NCBI RefSeq assembly: GCF_040954645.1
Contig: NC_092809.1
Location: 128,577,914 to 128,641,913, forward strand
Direction: 5' to 3'
DNA length: 64,000 nucleotides
Source: Diabrotica undecimpunctata
Lineage: Eukaryota > Arthropoda > Insecta > Coleoptera > Chrysomelidae
Part shown: in pieces, positions 22,721 to 33,653 of the stretch
Numbering within the stretch: the first letter of the stretch is position 1
Layout of the letters: every line of letters starts with the position of its first letter
Notes under the pieces: model-generated
What the model was told of the DNA's origin: nothing
Databases searched by the model: none
Seen by the model: only the letters and a program-made list of their open reading frames with translations
Made by a program: the position numbers and the translations under genes

Positions 22721-23250
22721 TGTAAATTCTGCCTTTCTTTTCTTTCCCGATATTTTTTTCCGTAGCTGGACAGTCTGATGCCTAGATATTTAAACTGTAT
22801 CACTTGTTCTATTAACTGACCTTCCAGCACTACATCTTACATCTTAGTAGATTTGCTACTATAACCATGCATTTTGTATTTTTCGCATTTTTGTATTTTA
22901 ATTAACATGTTAAATTTTTTGGCGGCTATATTAAATTGGTGCAGCATACGTTGTAAATCATCTTTAGTTTGAGAGAGTAGTATGGCGTCGTCAGCATAGC
23001 ATTATTTTAAGGTGTTTTTTTTTCCCAATTTTTATCCTTTTTTAGTTCTTACTTTTTTTAGTATTTCATCCATGATTAGGTTGAACAATAGAGGACTCAG
23101 GGAATGCCCCTGTCTTATTCCATTGCCAACTTCAATTGGGTCAGTTATTTTTTCTCCTTCTACTTTTACTTTTATTTTGTTGTTCTGGTAGATATTTTCG
23201 ATTGTTTTGATTTTTCCTAGAGGTATCCCTAACAGAATTGAATAAACAGA
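22721..23250 (-). pseudogene. LINE reverse transcriptase fragment (minus strand)
   Basis: Minus strand reads IENIYQNNKIKVKVEGEK, GNGIRQGHSLSPLLFNLI, then YADDAILLSQTKDDLQRML and VIQFKYLGIRLSSYGK. These are RT motifs around the catalytic YADD. It is in opposite orientation to the preceding RTE-like relic and ends next to that relic's tail, so one probably inserted into or beside the other. Confidence 0.75.
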
Positions 23251-23549
23251 GTTTCGATCAGTAAAGATCTTACATTAACCCTTAGCTACTTCTCCTAGCA
23301 CCTCCCTTGCCTTATATGACTACCCTGCCAAACCATGTAAACTTTACAACCGTTAAAATTGAATGACTGGTTATTTTTGTGGGCAATTTTAGATTTTATT
23401 ATCATACTGATTAAACAGATTTTTAAATTCGTGTATATAATATAATTAATCCTCGTATTAATACTTCATATCTGCGACATCTTGCCTAATACTTCAACGT
23501 GAACACAACCTCGTATGAAACTCCATGAAGCCATATTGGTGCTTGGTAG
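23251..23549. other. Unassigned AT-rich stretch
   Basis: No motif recognised. Confidence 0.3.
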
Positions 23550-24300
23550 TATTGCCATGTTCTTATAATTTATTAAGATGATAAAAAAGATTAGATTGTA
23601 ATAATCATATTATTCTATTTACAAAGCTCAGCAGGCCTTGAAGGCCTAGGGCTAAAATACAATTAATATAATACGTATATATTACACAACTTGAATCAAG
23701 TGAGGTGGTTTCTTGTCCAATCATGCTCCTTGCCTACTAAATTCAGTTACTATTCTCCTTCACTCACCCCTGTTACTCTTTTTTCCCAACCAATAATTCC
23801 CTCTTTTCTGAAATTTTCATGTAATTTATCAAACCATCTTTGTCTGGACCATCCTTTTCTTCTGTTCGTGATTTGGTCCCGTTTTAGGATCATCTTTAGC
23901 ATCCTCTGCCATTCCATTCTCATCACGTGGCCCATCCATCTCATTCTCTGTGCCTTTATGAAGCGACTGATACTTGGTTCGTTATACAGTTCCTCTAATT
24001 CCCTGTTTTTTCGTCGGACCCAACCTTTCACCGTGTTTGTGCCTCCAATAGCTCTGAGCATTTTCCTTTCTCATCTTTTCAATTTCTTTCTATTTGCTTT
24101 TTTCGCTGTTCATACTTTACTACCATACGTTCCAGTAGACCTTATTATTGTTTTAAATATCCTTAACTGGTATTAGGCTATATTATTTTATTAGTGGTAT
24201 TACGCGTCCTATCTTTTTATTTTCCTTTGCCAATCTGGCATTCAATTTTTATTCTGCCTGAACTTTCTCTTCTATAATAACCTTCAGATACGTAAAATGG
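23550..24300 (-). pseudogene. LINE 3' end (minus strand)
   Basis: Minus strand encodes VKGWVRRKNRELEELYNEP, RFIKAQRMRWMGHVMRM and RRKGWSRQRWFDKLHENF, the conserved post-RT C-terminus (R.RW.GH..R, then a basic linker and a W-rich end). Upstream minus-strand sequence near 24100-24180 holds TYGSKVWTAKKA, a YG.E.W-like motif with a stop. The 3' flank at 23630-23690 has the short palindrome AGGCCTTGAAGGCCT, likely part of its 3' untranslated region. Confidence 0.75.
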
Positions 24301-25918
24301 AACATTCTCCCGAAATTATATTCCCTTGATTTTGGAAAACAATCACTATCAAATGAACAGCTTTTTTAAAAATAAAAATCACAGAAAATGAACATGAGAA
24401 AACCCTGATGAAGATACAAGAAACGAAAGCGACTATTTCTTAACAAACAAAAAAGAATTATTTAAAGTCGTAAATGTGTTAAACCAGTTTAGTACAAGCG
24501 GTGATCATAGATTATTAAGAGCCAAAATAACGATATCGTCTGAAAAATAAAGACTCAAAATGATAAATAAGAAACAAATGGACAAAACTAACTAATATAC
24601 AGGAGTTCGAAAACTATATTGATAATTAATTGAAAGACACAACAACAACAGACATCAATATATTGGAGAAACAAATAGTAAACACAACGCAACAGGCTCA
24701 AACTAAATATTGTCCAACAAACAAAAAGTAAACATACGAAAACCCTTATTGACCAAAGGCGACAGACGACAGGTGATAACAGTATGAGCAAGATAGCAAT
24801 AAATAAAGTAAATAACACGATCACAAAGACAATAAGAAAAGACACAAGAAACTATAAAGTAGAAAAAAACTCAATAAGCAATAGAGCAAAACAAGGACAT
24901 GAAAGTTTTGAGAAGGAGCATGCAAAAGAGAAAAATAAAAATTAACAAACTAAGAAATAGAGCTGGAGAAGAAACTAAGAACAGAGTTAAAATATTATCA
25001 ATAGTTAAAGAGTTCTACACAGAGCTAAATAGATCAAGAGAAAAAGATAACAATACGCAACCTCCAATTACAGTAAAAACTGGTGTACTAAACCCAGGAT
25101 CAGATTTAATGCCCGATATAACAAAATCAGAAATCAAAGAGGCCCTAAAGAAAATGAAATATAATCGAACCCCAGACGAAGATAGAATAGTGACAATATG
25201 TTCATTAGAAAGCATTAAAAATTGAAGGAGATCTATTACTAAAAAAATTAAACTACTTTTCAGTATCTGCCTTTACAACGCCAATATTCTAACAGACTGG
25301 AGACAAAGCAAATTTAGAGAATTACAGGCCGATTAGCCTCCTCAGCCATATATATAAATTGTTTACGTAAATAATAGTTAACAGAATGGAAAGAAAATTA
25401 GAGAGTTATCAACCATGGGAACAGGCAGGATTCCGAAAAAAATAAAGAACAAATGACCATCTACAAAGCATAAAAACCCTAATAGAGAAAGTAGTGGAAT
25501 ACAATAAACCTCTAGTGCTAATATTTGTCGATTTTCACAAAGCTTTTGACACAGTTGAGATAAGTAAAATACTACAGGTGCTTAAAGATTGCAGGCTAGA
25601 CTATAGGTATACAAAATTATGATACAATATTTACCTACAGGCAACAACCACTGTCAAATTACATACTAATAATAATCGCATAAAAATAGAACGGGGGGTT
25701 AAACAAATAGACTCATTGTCGCTTAAACTTTTTAATACTGTGCTGAAACATGCTTTTAAGAATTTGGATTGGCTGACAAAGGGAATAAAAATATATGGAG
25801 AATATCTAAATAACTTACGTTTCGCTGATGATATTGTCATAATAACTGACGACTTAGGAATGGTAAGAGAGATGATACAGGAACTCGTTGTAGCTACATA
25901 AAATGTAGGTTTATATAT

Positions 25919-25927
25919 ATAAATATA

Positions 25928-25931
<4 letters not shown>
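25919..25931. repeat. Target duplication of nested LINE, left copy
   Basis: TAAATATAAACAT occurs here and at 26655-26667. Removing one copy plus the intervening DNA rejoins the host LINE reading frame. Confidence 0.75.
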
Positions 25932-25982
<51 letters not shown>

Positions 25983-26654
25983 CAGGATCCAACCTGTAAA
26001 TACAATACATTTTGGAGACGGCTATCGCCGTATTCCCGTTCTCCTCCCAAACCTCCCGGTCCAAGGCATGCTTCTCCTCCAAACCTCACGATTCCATCGC
26101 TCTTCTAATTCCTTCATCCTATGCGCGTCATGGTCTACCTCTTTTTCTTCTTCCAGGGGGCTTCCACCTGTGAAGGTTTTGGGGCCAACGTTCGTCAGAC
26201 ATTCTCAATAGGTGTCTAAACAATTTTAAACCTCTTCTTTCTATTCTGTCAATGACCGTTTCTGAAGCATTCACGTTATTTCTTATAGATTCGTTGGTCT
26301 TCCTTTCCAGCCTTGATGTTATAGCACTTCTTCTCAAATAATCCATTTCAACTGCCAACAATCTTCTCTTCAGGTCTGCATTAATTGTCCATACTTCAGA
26401 GCTATAAAAAAGAACTGATTCAACCATGGTTTGCCCTATTCTTTTTTTGTTCCTTTTGGAAATATTGCACGGAGTTCAAGGCATATTGCATTACAAGGAG
26501 TTCAGACATCCTACAATTTTACGTCCCTGATTAATTCGGTGTTTAATTTCGGTTTCTCCCAAGCCGTTCTTATCAATGAGTACACCTAAATATTTAAATT
26601 TTTCCACTTGTTTGGTTTCGACGTCCTCGTCTGTCAACACTTCAAAGTGTTGAT
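25932..26654 (-). mobile_element. 5'-truncated LINE inserted on the minus strand
   Basis: On the minus strand the insert reads VEKFKYLGVLIDKNGLGETE, then SVLFYSSEVWTINADLKRRL, IERRGLKLFRHLLRM, WKPPGRRKRGRP and a C-terminal tail. It then has a (TA)n run (25932-25981) serving as its 3' tail. It is bounded by 13-bp direct repeats. Only the last part of the RT protein is present, as expected for 5' truncation. A short self-complementary sequence, CAACACTTCAAAGTGTTG, lies at its 5' junction. Confidence 0.8.
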
Positions 26655-27345
26655 AAATATAAACATCTCGAAAATAAAAATAATGACAAATTTGGTACCC
26701 AACCAGAACGTCAGTATTGGTGGGCAAGAAGTAGAACTCGTAGATAAATATAAATACCTAGGACATGAAATTATGATTGGCAGGGATAATCAGACCCATG
26801 AACTGAAGAGAAGAATCGATCTTGGGTGTGCAGCATATGGAAATCTGAGAGAAACTTTTAAAAGTAAGCTGTCCACGTGCCTGAAGAGAAAAATATTCGA
26901 TTAATGCGTCATCCCAGTGTTGACATAGGAAGCAGAAACACTAACTCTAACAAAAACCTCGGCTACCAAACTAAGAGTCACATAGAGAAGAATGGAGCTA
27001 TCCATGTTAGGAGTAACTCTGCGAAACAAAATAAAAAACGAAGAGGTGAGGAGAATAACAAAGGTGACTGATGTCATCGAAAGGATAGCCAGACTAAAAT
27101 GGAGATGGGCAGGACACATAGCTAGAATAACGGATGGGCGATGGACAAAGAGGTTATTGGAATAGAGACCAAGGGAAGACAAAAGAAGCGTCGGTCGACC
27201 ACCTACACGATGGGCTGACGATTTAAGAAAAAAAAATAATAACTAGATGAGAGTGGCGCAAGATAAACGGGGTTGGAAACACGAGGAAGAGGCCTATATT
27301 CAACAATAGACTTTTGAGGCTATATGATAAGTGACGTTTTGATTG

Positions 27346-27359
27346 TTTATTTATAAATA
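27346..27359. repeat. Target duplication of the foldback element, left
   Basis: TTTATTTATAAATA recurs at 29723-29736. The flanking repeat reads through in an empty copy at 11805-11975, which supports insertion at this point. The AT-rich composition leaves the exact length uncertain. Confidence 0.6.
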
Positions 27360-27469
27360 TCCACAAGGAATCTACGTTCCTGTATTTGGCTGTATACCAT
27401 ATATTAAAAAAAATTTATTAAAAATCCTTTGTAAAAGGTATATATTTTTAAAAACCCAAACGGGCTGTT

Positions 27470-27519
27470 ATAGACAAAACGTTTTCGGAATCCATTATTC
27501 CATCATCAGTGTCCTATAA
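27470..27519 (-). ncRNA. Hammerhead-like motif, copy B (left arm)
   Basis: Mirror image of the motif at 29611-29660. The minus strand carries CTGATGA (27503-27509 complement), stem II GGAAT/ATTCC, GAA and AACGTT. See copy C for pairing details. Confidence 0.45.
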
Positions 27520-28176
27520 AATATATAACCACTTAATTAAAGAGAACGTGAAGTTAAAATTTTGACTAAGGTTAATGTAAAGTGTGGTTAATACTTACTA
27601 GGTGTACATGAATGTAGCCACTAAATACATGGGTAAAAACCCGTTAACAAAAATTTAGTTACATTTGTTTTACATTATATTATATAAATTGCTAGGATGC
27701 TAAAGTTACCGTTGGATTAGGTAACATGGCGACATATGACTCCACGTTGAAGTTGCAAGTCCTGAGACGGTGTGTCTACGAGGACTTAATGGAAGCAACT
27801 GATTAAAATGACAATGTTGACAAGTTAGGACGGAACAAGTAACAGAGTAGTCAATATAACTGTATGTGTCTACTTAAGACAAAAGCCAACGTTAATTAAA
27901 TTGTTAAAGTCATAGATAAGTAAGTAATCTAGTTAATCCAAACTTCTAGTCCGACCCACTATACCTTTGTTGTCCATACTTCTTGTCGGCACCTCCAAAC
28001 CTTATACTATTCTTCATCTCTTTCAAACAAACCTCTCAGTCCTCATTTCACTCTTCCACACAACCCTCCTAGGGTTTGGTTGCAGCTCTCTGGGGATCTC
28101 AGCCTTCTGTATTCTTTCCGTATCCTACATTTTTTCAAAAACACTATAAATTTCTTATTTTTCACTCAATTTCATC

Positions 28177-29050
28177 AGAGCCACCCTAGAACCATTTCAT
28201 TTTCATAATTGAGGTTTATATACACCTATAAAATCACCAACTTATAACTTATCTCTCTATATTTCTCATGTACCTAGTGTTGCTTTATGACAGATAGGGC
28301 CTTTCTCAAGTTATAAGTTGAGTAGTATACTTACAACATACTACAAAACCATGCTCCAGCCATCAAATTCTGTTTATTTTAGATAATAGTTTAATGAACA
28401 CCTTAAGACCTTCATATCCATTAAGAATTAAAAACAAATCACACAACTTAATTACCATTAAAGCTGACCCCATAATTTTTGCTTTACTTAATTCTAACAG
28501 AGCCAACCCACAACCATTCCATTTTCACATTTTGGACAATTATACACCTGCAAATCATACAACTTGTAACTTATCCTTTTATAGTTCCCATGTACCTAGT
28601 GTTGCTTATGACAGATAGGACCTTTCTTAAGTTATAAGTTGAGTACTATTCTATTAACTTATTTAAAAAAACCATGCCCCAACCATCACTTTCTATTCAT
28701 TTCACATAATAGATAAGAAAATAAAACTTCCATACCACTTAGTCTGTTAACACCCTATCAGATATTTAATTTCATGTACTTACAACTTAATTAGTTTTAC
28801 ATTTACCAGGTACCAAATGTTGTTTTTTGACATGCAGGGCCTTCTATAATCGAGTTATAAGTTAAATTTCACATGACCATTATACTACAAAAGTTTTATC
28901 TCATTCATGTAAGAACACTTTCATATTTTAAATATACTCATTCATTTTCCACCAATACCAAACAAAATTTCTATAACTCAACCTTCTACATGTGTCTATT
29001 TTCTATTTTCCAAGTACCAAATGTTGAATAAACATAAAGGGCCTAAATAT
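28177..29050 (+). repeat. Four diverged hairpin blocks in the foldback centre
   Basis: Blocks at about 28230-28330, 28550-28655, 28780-28875 and 28990-29050 share ATGTACCTAGTGTTG (or GTACCAAATGTTG), GACA..(C/T)AG(A/G)(A/T)(A/C)GG and, in the first three, AGTTATAAGTT. In blocks 1 and 2 AACTTATAACTT (or AACTTGTAACTT) upstream pairs with AAGTTATAAGTT downstream, closing a ~80-base hairpin. Spacing between cores is about 320, 216 and 200 bases. A 74-codon frame overlapping block 2 has no recognised motif. Confidence 0.65.
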
Positions 29051-29610
29051 AAAAATCTCTTTTTCATTACACTACCACACACATGCATAGTTGGTTGCCT
29101 AACTATAACCACATTATCTTCTCTCCACATTTCATCTCATACACATAAAAATCAATTTTTAAAAAACAACAACATTGATGGTTGATACTGTTATATTATT
29201 TAATATCAAAAAATCTATTACTTTAACAATTTAATTAACGTTGGCTTTTGTCTTAAGTAGACACATACAGTTATATTGACTACTCTGTTACTTGTTCCGT
29301 CCTAACTTGTCAACATTGTCATTTCAATCAGTTGCTTCCATTAAGTCCTCGTAGACACACCGTCTCAGGACTTGCAACTTCAACGTGGAGTCATATGTCG
29401 CCATGTTACCTAATCCAACGGTAACTTTAGCATCCTAGCAATTTATATAATATAATGTAAAACAAATGTAACTAAATTTTTGTTAACGGGTTTTTACCCA
29501 TGTATTTAGTGGCTACATTCATGTACACCTAGTAAGTATTAACCACACTTTACATTAACCTTAGTCAAAATTTTAACTTCACGTTCTCTTTAATTAAGTG
29601 GTTATATATT

Positions 29611-29660
29611 TTATAGGACACTGATGATGGAATAATGGATTCCGAAAACGTTTTGTATAT
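29611..29660 (+). ncRNA. Hammerhead-like motif, copy C (right arm)
   Basis: ACA (29618-29620), CTGATGA (29621-29627), an extra T, stem II GGAAT-AATGG-ATTCC (29629-29643), GAA (29644-29646), palindrome AACGTT (29647-29652), T, then TGT (29654-29656). CTGATGA and GAA are the invariant hammerhead core. ACA/TGT forms a 3-bp stem I. The loopless AACGTT could act as stem III only between two copies, which the inverted arms and related copies could supply. The extra T before stem II is a departure from the consensus. Confidence 0.45.
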
Positions 29661-29722
29661 AACAGCCCGTTTGGGTTTTTAAAAATATATACCTTTTACA
29701 AAGGATTTTTAATAAATGTTTT

Positions 29723-29736
29723 TTTATTTATAAATA
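29723..29736. repeat. Target duplication of the foldback element, right
   Basis: TTTATTTATAAATA, matching 27346-27359. Confidence 0.6.
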
Positions 29737-29880
29737 GTTCCACTAAAAAATTGATGAATTCCTAGATGAGTCTTTTTGTACTATCTCATAATACACATTT
29801 CAACTGTTAAACACGACTATACAGTTGTGTCAAGTTTAAAACTAACTTAATTGACCTATAAGGGTTAACTCAACGATAAA

Positions 29881-30895
29881 GGAAATTAATGATTAGCCCG
29901 CTGTATTTACCCGGGACTAGAAGAAGCAAAAAAAAGAAGAAGGTAAATAAAAATAAAATTAATATAAAAATCATATATTTGGCAGTACATGTGAATTTAA
30001 TATATCTTACAAATTAGGTAATGCAGATTTTTTATAATAAAATATATACGACGTCACTGCCTACCCTATAGAAAGATCTGCCACATTTTTAAGGTAATTT
30101 TGATGGCTTTCATAATGTAAATAATTAAAAGGCGCACAGCTTCGCTAGCAATGCACTACGGAAGAATCTCCGGGATAAAAAGGTTGTGTAGCCGTTTTTA
30201 TTTGTTATCGTTAACAGTTACTAACTGCATTATATACGGGCAGGTACACAGAAAAATGTTTCCTAATCAAAGTGAGTGAACAAGTTAAACGCATTCCATA
30301 TACAAGGCGAGATCATTATGAAAACAATATCTCGAAGAGTTTCAAAGAGAAAACAAATAGAAATAGGAAACAAATAGAAATAGGAAACGCATAAAAATAA
30401 GGAAAAAGGAATAAAAAATATGACAAGTAAACACATATGTTGAAAGGGCTTATATGAAAATACGAAACATTGATCTTTTACTATAAGTTTCGTGTACAAT
30501 TCTAATTATGGTAGTGTAAGTTTCCTGTTTACCTTCAACGAATTTATTGAAGACTTTTCTTGGTGATGAATTGGAGCAACCAGCAGGTACAATTTAAGCA
30601 GCTTTTGGTATAAATAATAAAAAATGATACAAAAAAACTTTTTTCTAAAATGACAAAAAAAGTTGGTTATTGTTCAACTTCTAGATAAATCTGGTATTTA
30701 TTCATAACTATATATAAAAACACTTCTAGAGTTGTAGCATCTTTTTGATAGTGTAGGAGCTCAGTAAAGATATTGGTTGTGGTATCCAAAGCCAAATGTG
30801 ATCAGCGAAGGCAATAGTGGAGTTATTTAAATCCGGTACAAATGACCCCCATAAATAGCCAGTAACTGAAGAAAACTACTCCTCTAGAAGTAAAA
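29881..30895. other. AT-rich stretch without recognised genes
   Basis: A small direct repeat, AAATAGAAATAGGAAAC, occurs twice at about 30354-30387. Otherwise nothing was recognised. Confidence 0.3.
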
Positions 30896-30942
30896 GTGAG
30901 GAGGTGAAAGATCAATATCATATTGATCTATCACCTCCTCAC
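30896..30942. repeat. Near-perfect 47-base palindrome
   Basis: GTGAGGAGGTGAAAGATCAA reads into its own complement, ending CACCTCCTCAC, with one internal mismatch pair and almost no loop. It would form a cruciform or long hairpin. It lies in DNA of unknown origin. Confidence 0.8.
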
Positions 30943-32340
30943 ATATCCTCTGGAAGTGTCCGGCACTGACCTGTCAGAGGTGGCAGATCCTGGGTTCGGT
31001 ATTTATGCAACTGAGCCAAATGAGGAAGTTATCCTTAAAGAAACTTGTGGCTTTCTGTGAGGCCATGGTTATTAAGAGATTAGATGTTCAAAACGACAGG
31101 AAGGGCTTAGACTTAGAGCCCCTGCTGATTATTGCAGATATGGGACCCCAGAGCAGTCTGGGCCCCAGAAACACTGAAGATTAGGTCCTTATGGACGCAT
31201 TCCGTATAATAGGGGAGATACAATGTATCCGTCCAAAGGGCTTATAAATGGGACCTGCCCCGATCTACCATAACCATAACCAAACCATCTTTACAATTCC
31301 TATATTAAGTGAACAATCGTCTTCTTTCTAAGAAAGATTCTACGAAATATAAATGGGGTTTTTAAAGGTAAAATGTAATGCTGTAAGTAAATAAAAAAGC
31401 CTTCTAAAGCTCTGGAGAGATTAGGAAATGTCAAAAGGCCTTATTCTGCAAAAAGATGGCTTGCACGGATAGGGACCGAGTGATTGCCATTATAAGCAAT
31501 CCTCCACGTACCGACCAACGGCTTTGGTCAGATAAATTTGTTACTGGCAGGACACTCTTTTGTCCTGAGGCTGAGGCCACTTTCCTGGTCGTAGATCTCT
31601 CTCTGACATTGCCTTTTGGACTTTATCAATTCATCTTGTTTTCGGTTTTCCTCGTTTTTGTTAAATTAACCCCATGTTAGACCCCATCCTTCGTATTGTA
31701 GTAATCGATTTGTCATGAACTGCAGTCTTCCTGGCGATGACTGCTTGATGTTCCGTTCCGAAAGGTTTCCGCGGTTAGTACAATTAAACCTAGAGCTAAC
31801 ACTAATACTATTACAGGAATTAATATTAAACTCAACTGTCTTCCGGGTTGAACCGCGTCGATTATCATTGCGCTGAGCTTTCGACATCCTCTTTGATATC
31901 TTCCTCAGGTCTCAGTCTCCCAAGCCATCAAACCCTACTACACTGATCGCTAATCAAAGCATTACTGGTGCTGGGAGTAAATGATGAGTCATTTCTGACA
32001 GTAAGATTTTGATTGACGGGTGGAGCGGACGGTATTTTTTTTATAAGACTGTTACCTTCGACTTGAAAAGAACCTCTCATAAAGAAAATATCGTCCGCTC
32101 CACCGGATGGAATTTCTGGTCCATGGATTTGATATCTTTTGGATGTTTGGTGTAAATATTCATGTCTAGATTCTTGTAGTTCTTTTGCGTAATACTTTTA
32201 AATACATTGATGTTGATGGTTTGTAGGTTTGTTGTATTTATATCTTCCCTCATTAGATTTCATTGGAATTTCCAGACATCCGAAGACTTACTTCCACATT
32301 GTTAAATCTGCATTATTTGTTAGTTGTTGGGTGAACTGAG
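30943..32340. other. Higher-GC stretch of unknown origin
   Basis: Noticeably richer in GC than its neighbours between about 30950 and 32100. It has fragments of open frame (for example IWDPRAVWAPETLK near 31138) but no domain that I can name. GATATTTTCTTTATGAG-like and GACGGTATTTTT motifs near 32030-32105 flank a small imperfect inverted repeat (GGTGGAGCGGACGGTAT versus ATCGTCCGCTCCACC). It may be an old transposon. Confidence 0.35.
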
Positions 32341-32479
32341 TAGCTCTACAGCCTATACATATAGTCCAAATCCCAGAAAAAGAGGAGGAATAGAGGAGTA
32401 ACATCTTTGTTCAGGACCAGAGATAGGCTGGCCCGGTGGATAGCAATCTGTGAGGGTCCCTTGTCTAGGGTTCCAGACG

Positions 32480-32600
32480 AAGATCAACGGTGGATGTAGC
32501 AAATGAGGTTCTATTGAATGATCCTGAAGGCAAAAGAATATTAAAGGGAAGACCGATGTGTCACGTCCTAAAAGACAATAGGTATGTATGAAAAACACCC
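32480..32600 (+). pseudogene. Possible LINE C-terminal fragment
   Basis: VANEVLLNDPEGKRILKGRP resembles the basic linker before the W-rich LINE C-terminus (V.N.V...PEG.R..GRP). The match is short, so the call is tentative. Confidence 0.35.
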
Positions 32601-33214
32601 TGAGAAAAAATTACTCTGCCCTCCAGTATAGACAGGGTAGTGGATTTAGACATTGGGCCTCTACCCCATTATTTGTAACAAAATTATGACAACGAATCTC
32701 AGAAACAGAACAATGCATTTTGCAAATAGAGCTGGCCAGGTAAAATGGACGTTACTAAAGAACTAAAACAACAAAAAATATCTATATCTGTCATTACAAA
32801 CTGAAGAAAAAAGGCAAGAAAATCACACTAACTGGAAAAATTGTCCACATTTTTAGTAGCGTACAAATAGATAAGATAGCGGACAACGGAGTATTTATAC
32901 CTACTTATTGAACACAAACTAAAAAACAAAATAACAAATTATCTATATAGTTACCGAAGTGAAAATATAAGACATCCGACTATACTATAAACAACTGAGA
33001 AGGAAACAGAGTTTAATATAAACAGCCTTTAGGATGACAGCACACGAAAACTATATCAGAAGAGACTAAACCAGAGACTTAATTGTGCAAATGTAAACCA
33101 TGGCACAAATCACTGAAATCGCTAAAAACTGCATATGAAGCCTTGGAAAAGAAGAACGAGCCTACCAACGAACAAATAAGAGCATAATATTATGGAGTGA
33201 CAAACTCAAACAAC
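32601..33214. other. AT-rich stretch without recognised genes
   Basis: Nothing supported. It leads into a LINE C-terminus. Confidence 0.3.
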
Positions 33215-33437
33215 TCAGCTAGAAAAACTCTCCTTGAAAGACCCGTTGGCCAGAAAGGAAGAGGAAGACCCAGAACAAGGTTCCTTGATAACATCGATGA
33301 AGACATAAAAAATATGGGAATGTGTACGTGCTTGGCGGGGGAAGATGATGGATAGGGTCGACTGGAGAGAAATTCTTGAGGATGCTAGAACCCACGCAGG
33401 ATTGTAAAGCCAGAATGATGATAATGATGATGAACTC
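33215..33437 (+). pseudogene. RTE-like LINE C-terminus and GATGAT tail
   Basis: Frames give LLERPVGQKGRGRPRTRFLD, NIDEDIKNMG, then VDWREILEDARTHAGL and a stop, followed by GATGATAATGATGATG. This is the same arrangement as the end of the 20.5-22.7 kb RTE-like relic (basic linker, W..I...A.THPGL-like end, then a (GAT)n-type tail). Confidence 0.75.
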
Positions 33438-33653
33438 GAACAACAGAAACAAATATGGCAACGAGCGTATCACAAATGGCTAAGAAGTAGATGATAAAAA
33501 CCAATATCTCAATCAACAAAGGATTTTTAAAAGAATGGTTATAAGACATAAAACCCAAACATGGAAACGAAAATTCGAAGGAGAAACCACTACGTTAAAA
33601 ATCTTTATGGATATCTCATGATAATGGAAAGTATAAAAAAATCGACCTTGAGC

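Larger units (their letters stand above)
24400..27320 (+). pseudogene. LINE relic split by a smaller LINE insertion
   Basis: Plus-strand pieces are, in order: a linker (24890-25225, KRKIKINKLRNRAGEETKN); RT with MPDITKSEIKEALKKMKYN, NYRPISLLSHIYKLF, LVLIFVDFHKAFDTV and LRFADDIVIITDD (to 25900); then, after the insertion at 25932-26654, QNVSIGGQEVELVDKYKYLG, VTDVIERIARLKWRWAGHIA and SVGRPPTRWADDL. It ends with EEAYIQQ. Both catalytic regions of RT are still legible. Numerous stops show that it is old. Confidence 0.85.
27360..29722. mobile_element. Foldback element with 505-bp inverted arms
   Basis: The left arm (27413-27917) and right arm (29213-29717) are equal-length, near-identical inverted copies around a 1295-bp centre. 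Each arm has a hammerhead-like motif. The centre carries four diverged copies of a hairpin-forming block. No transposase or RT is encoded, so it is non-autonomous. A related arm lies at 11047-11345. The class of the parent element is unknown. Confidence 0.85.

Noticed and set aside
25894..26089. Ile-Tyr repeat frames across AT microsatellites (also near 34021-34300 and 36212-36394)
   Set aside because: Translation of (TA)n runs, with no protein evidence.
30341..30390. AAATAGAAATAGGAAAC repeats as a CRISPR or satellite
   Set aside because: Only two adjacent short copies, with no spacers or extended array.
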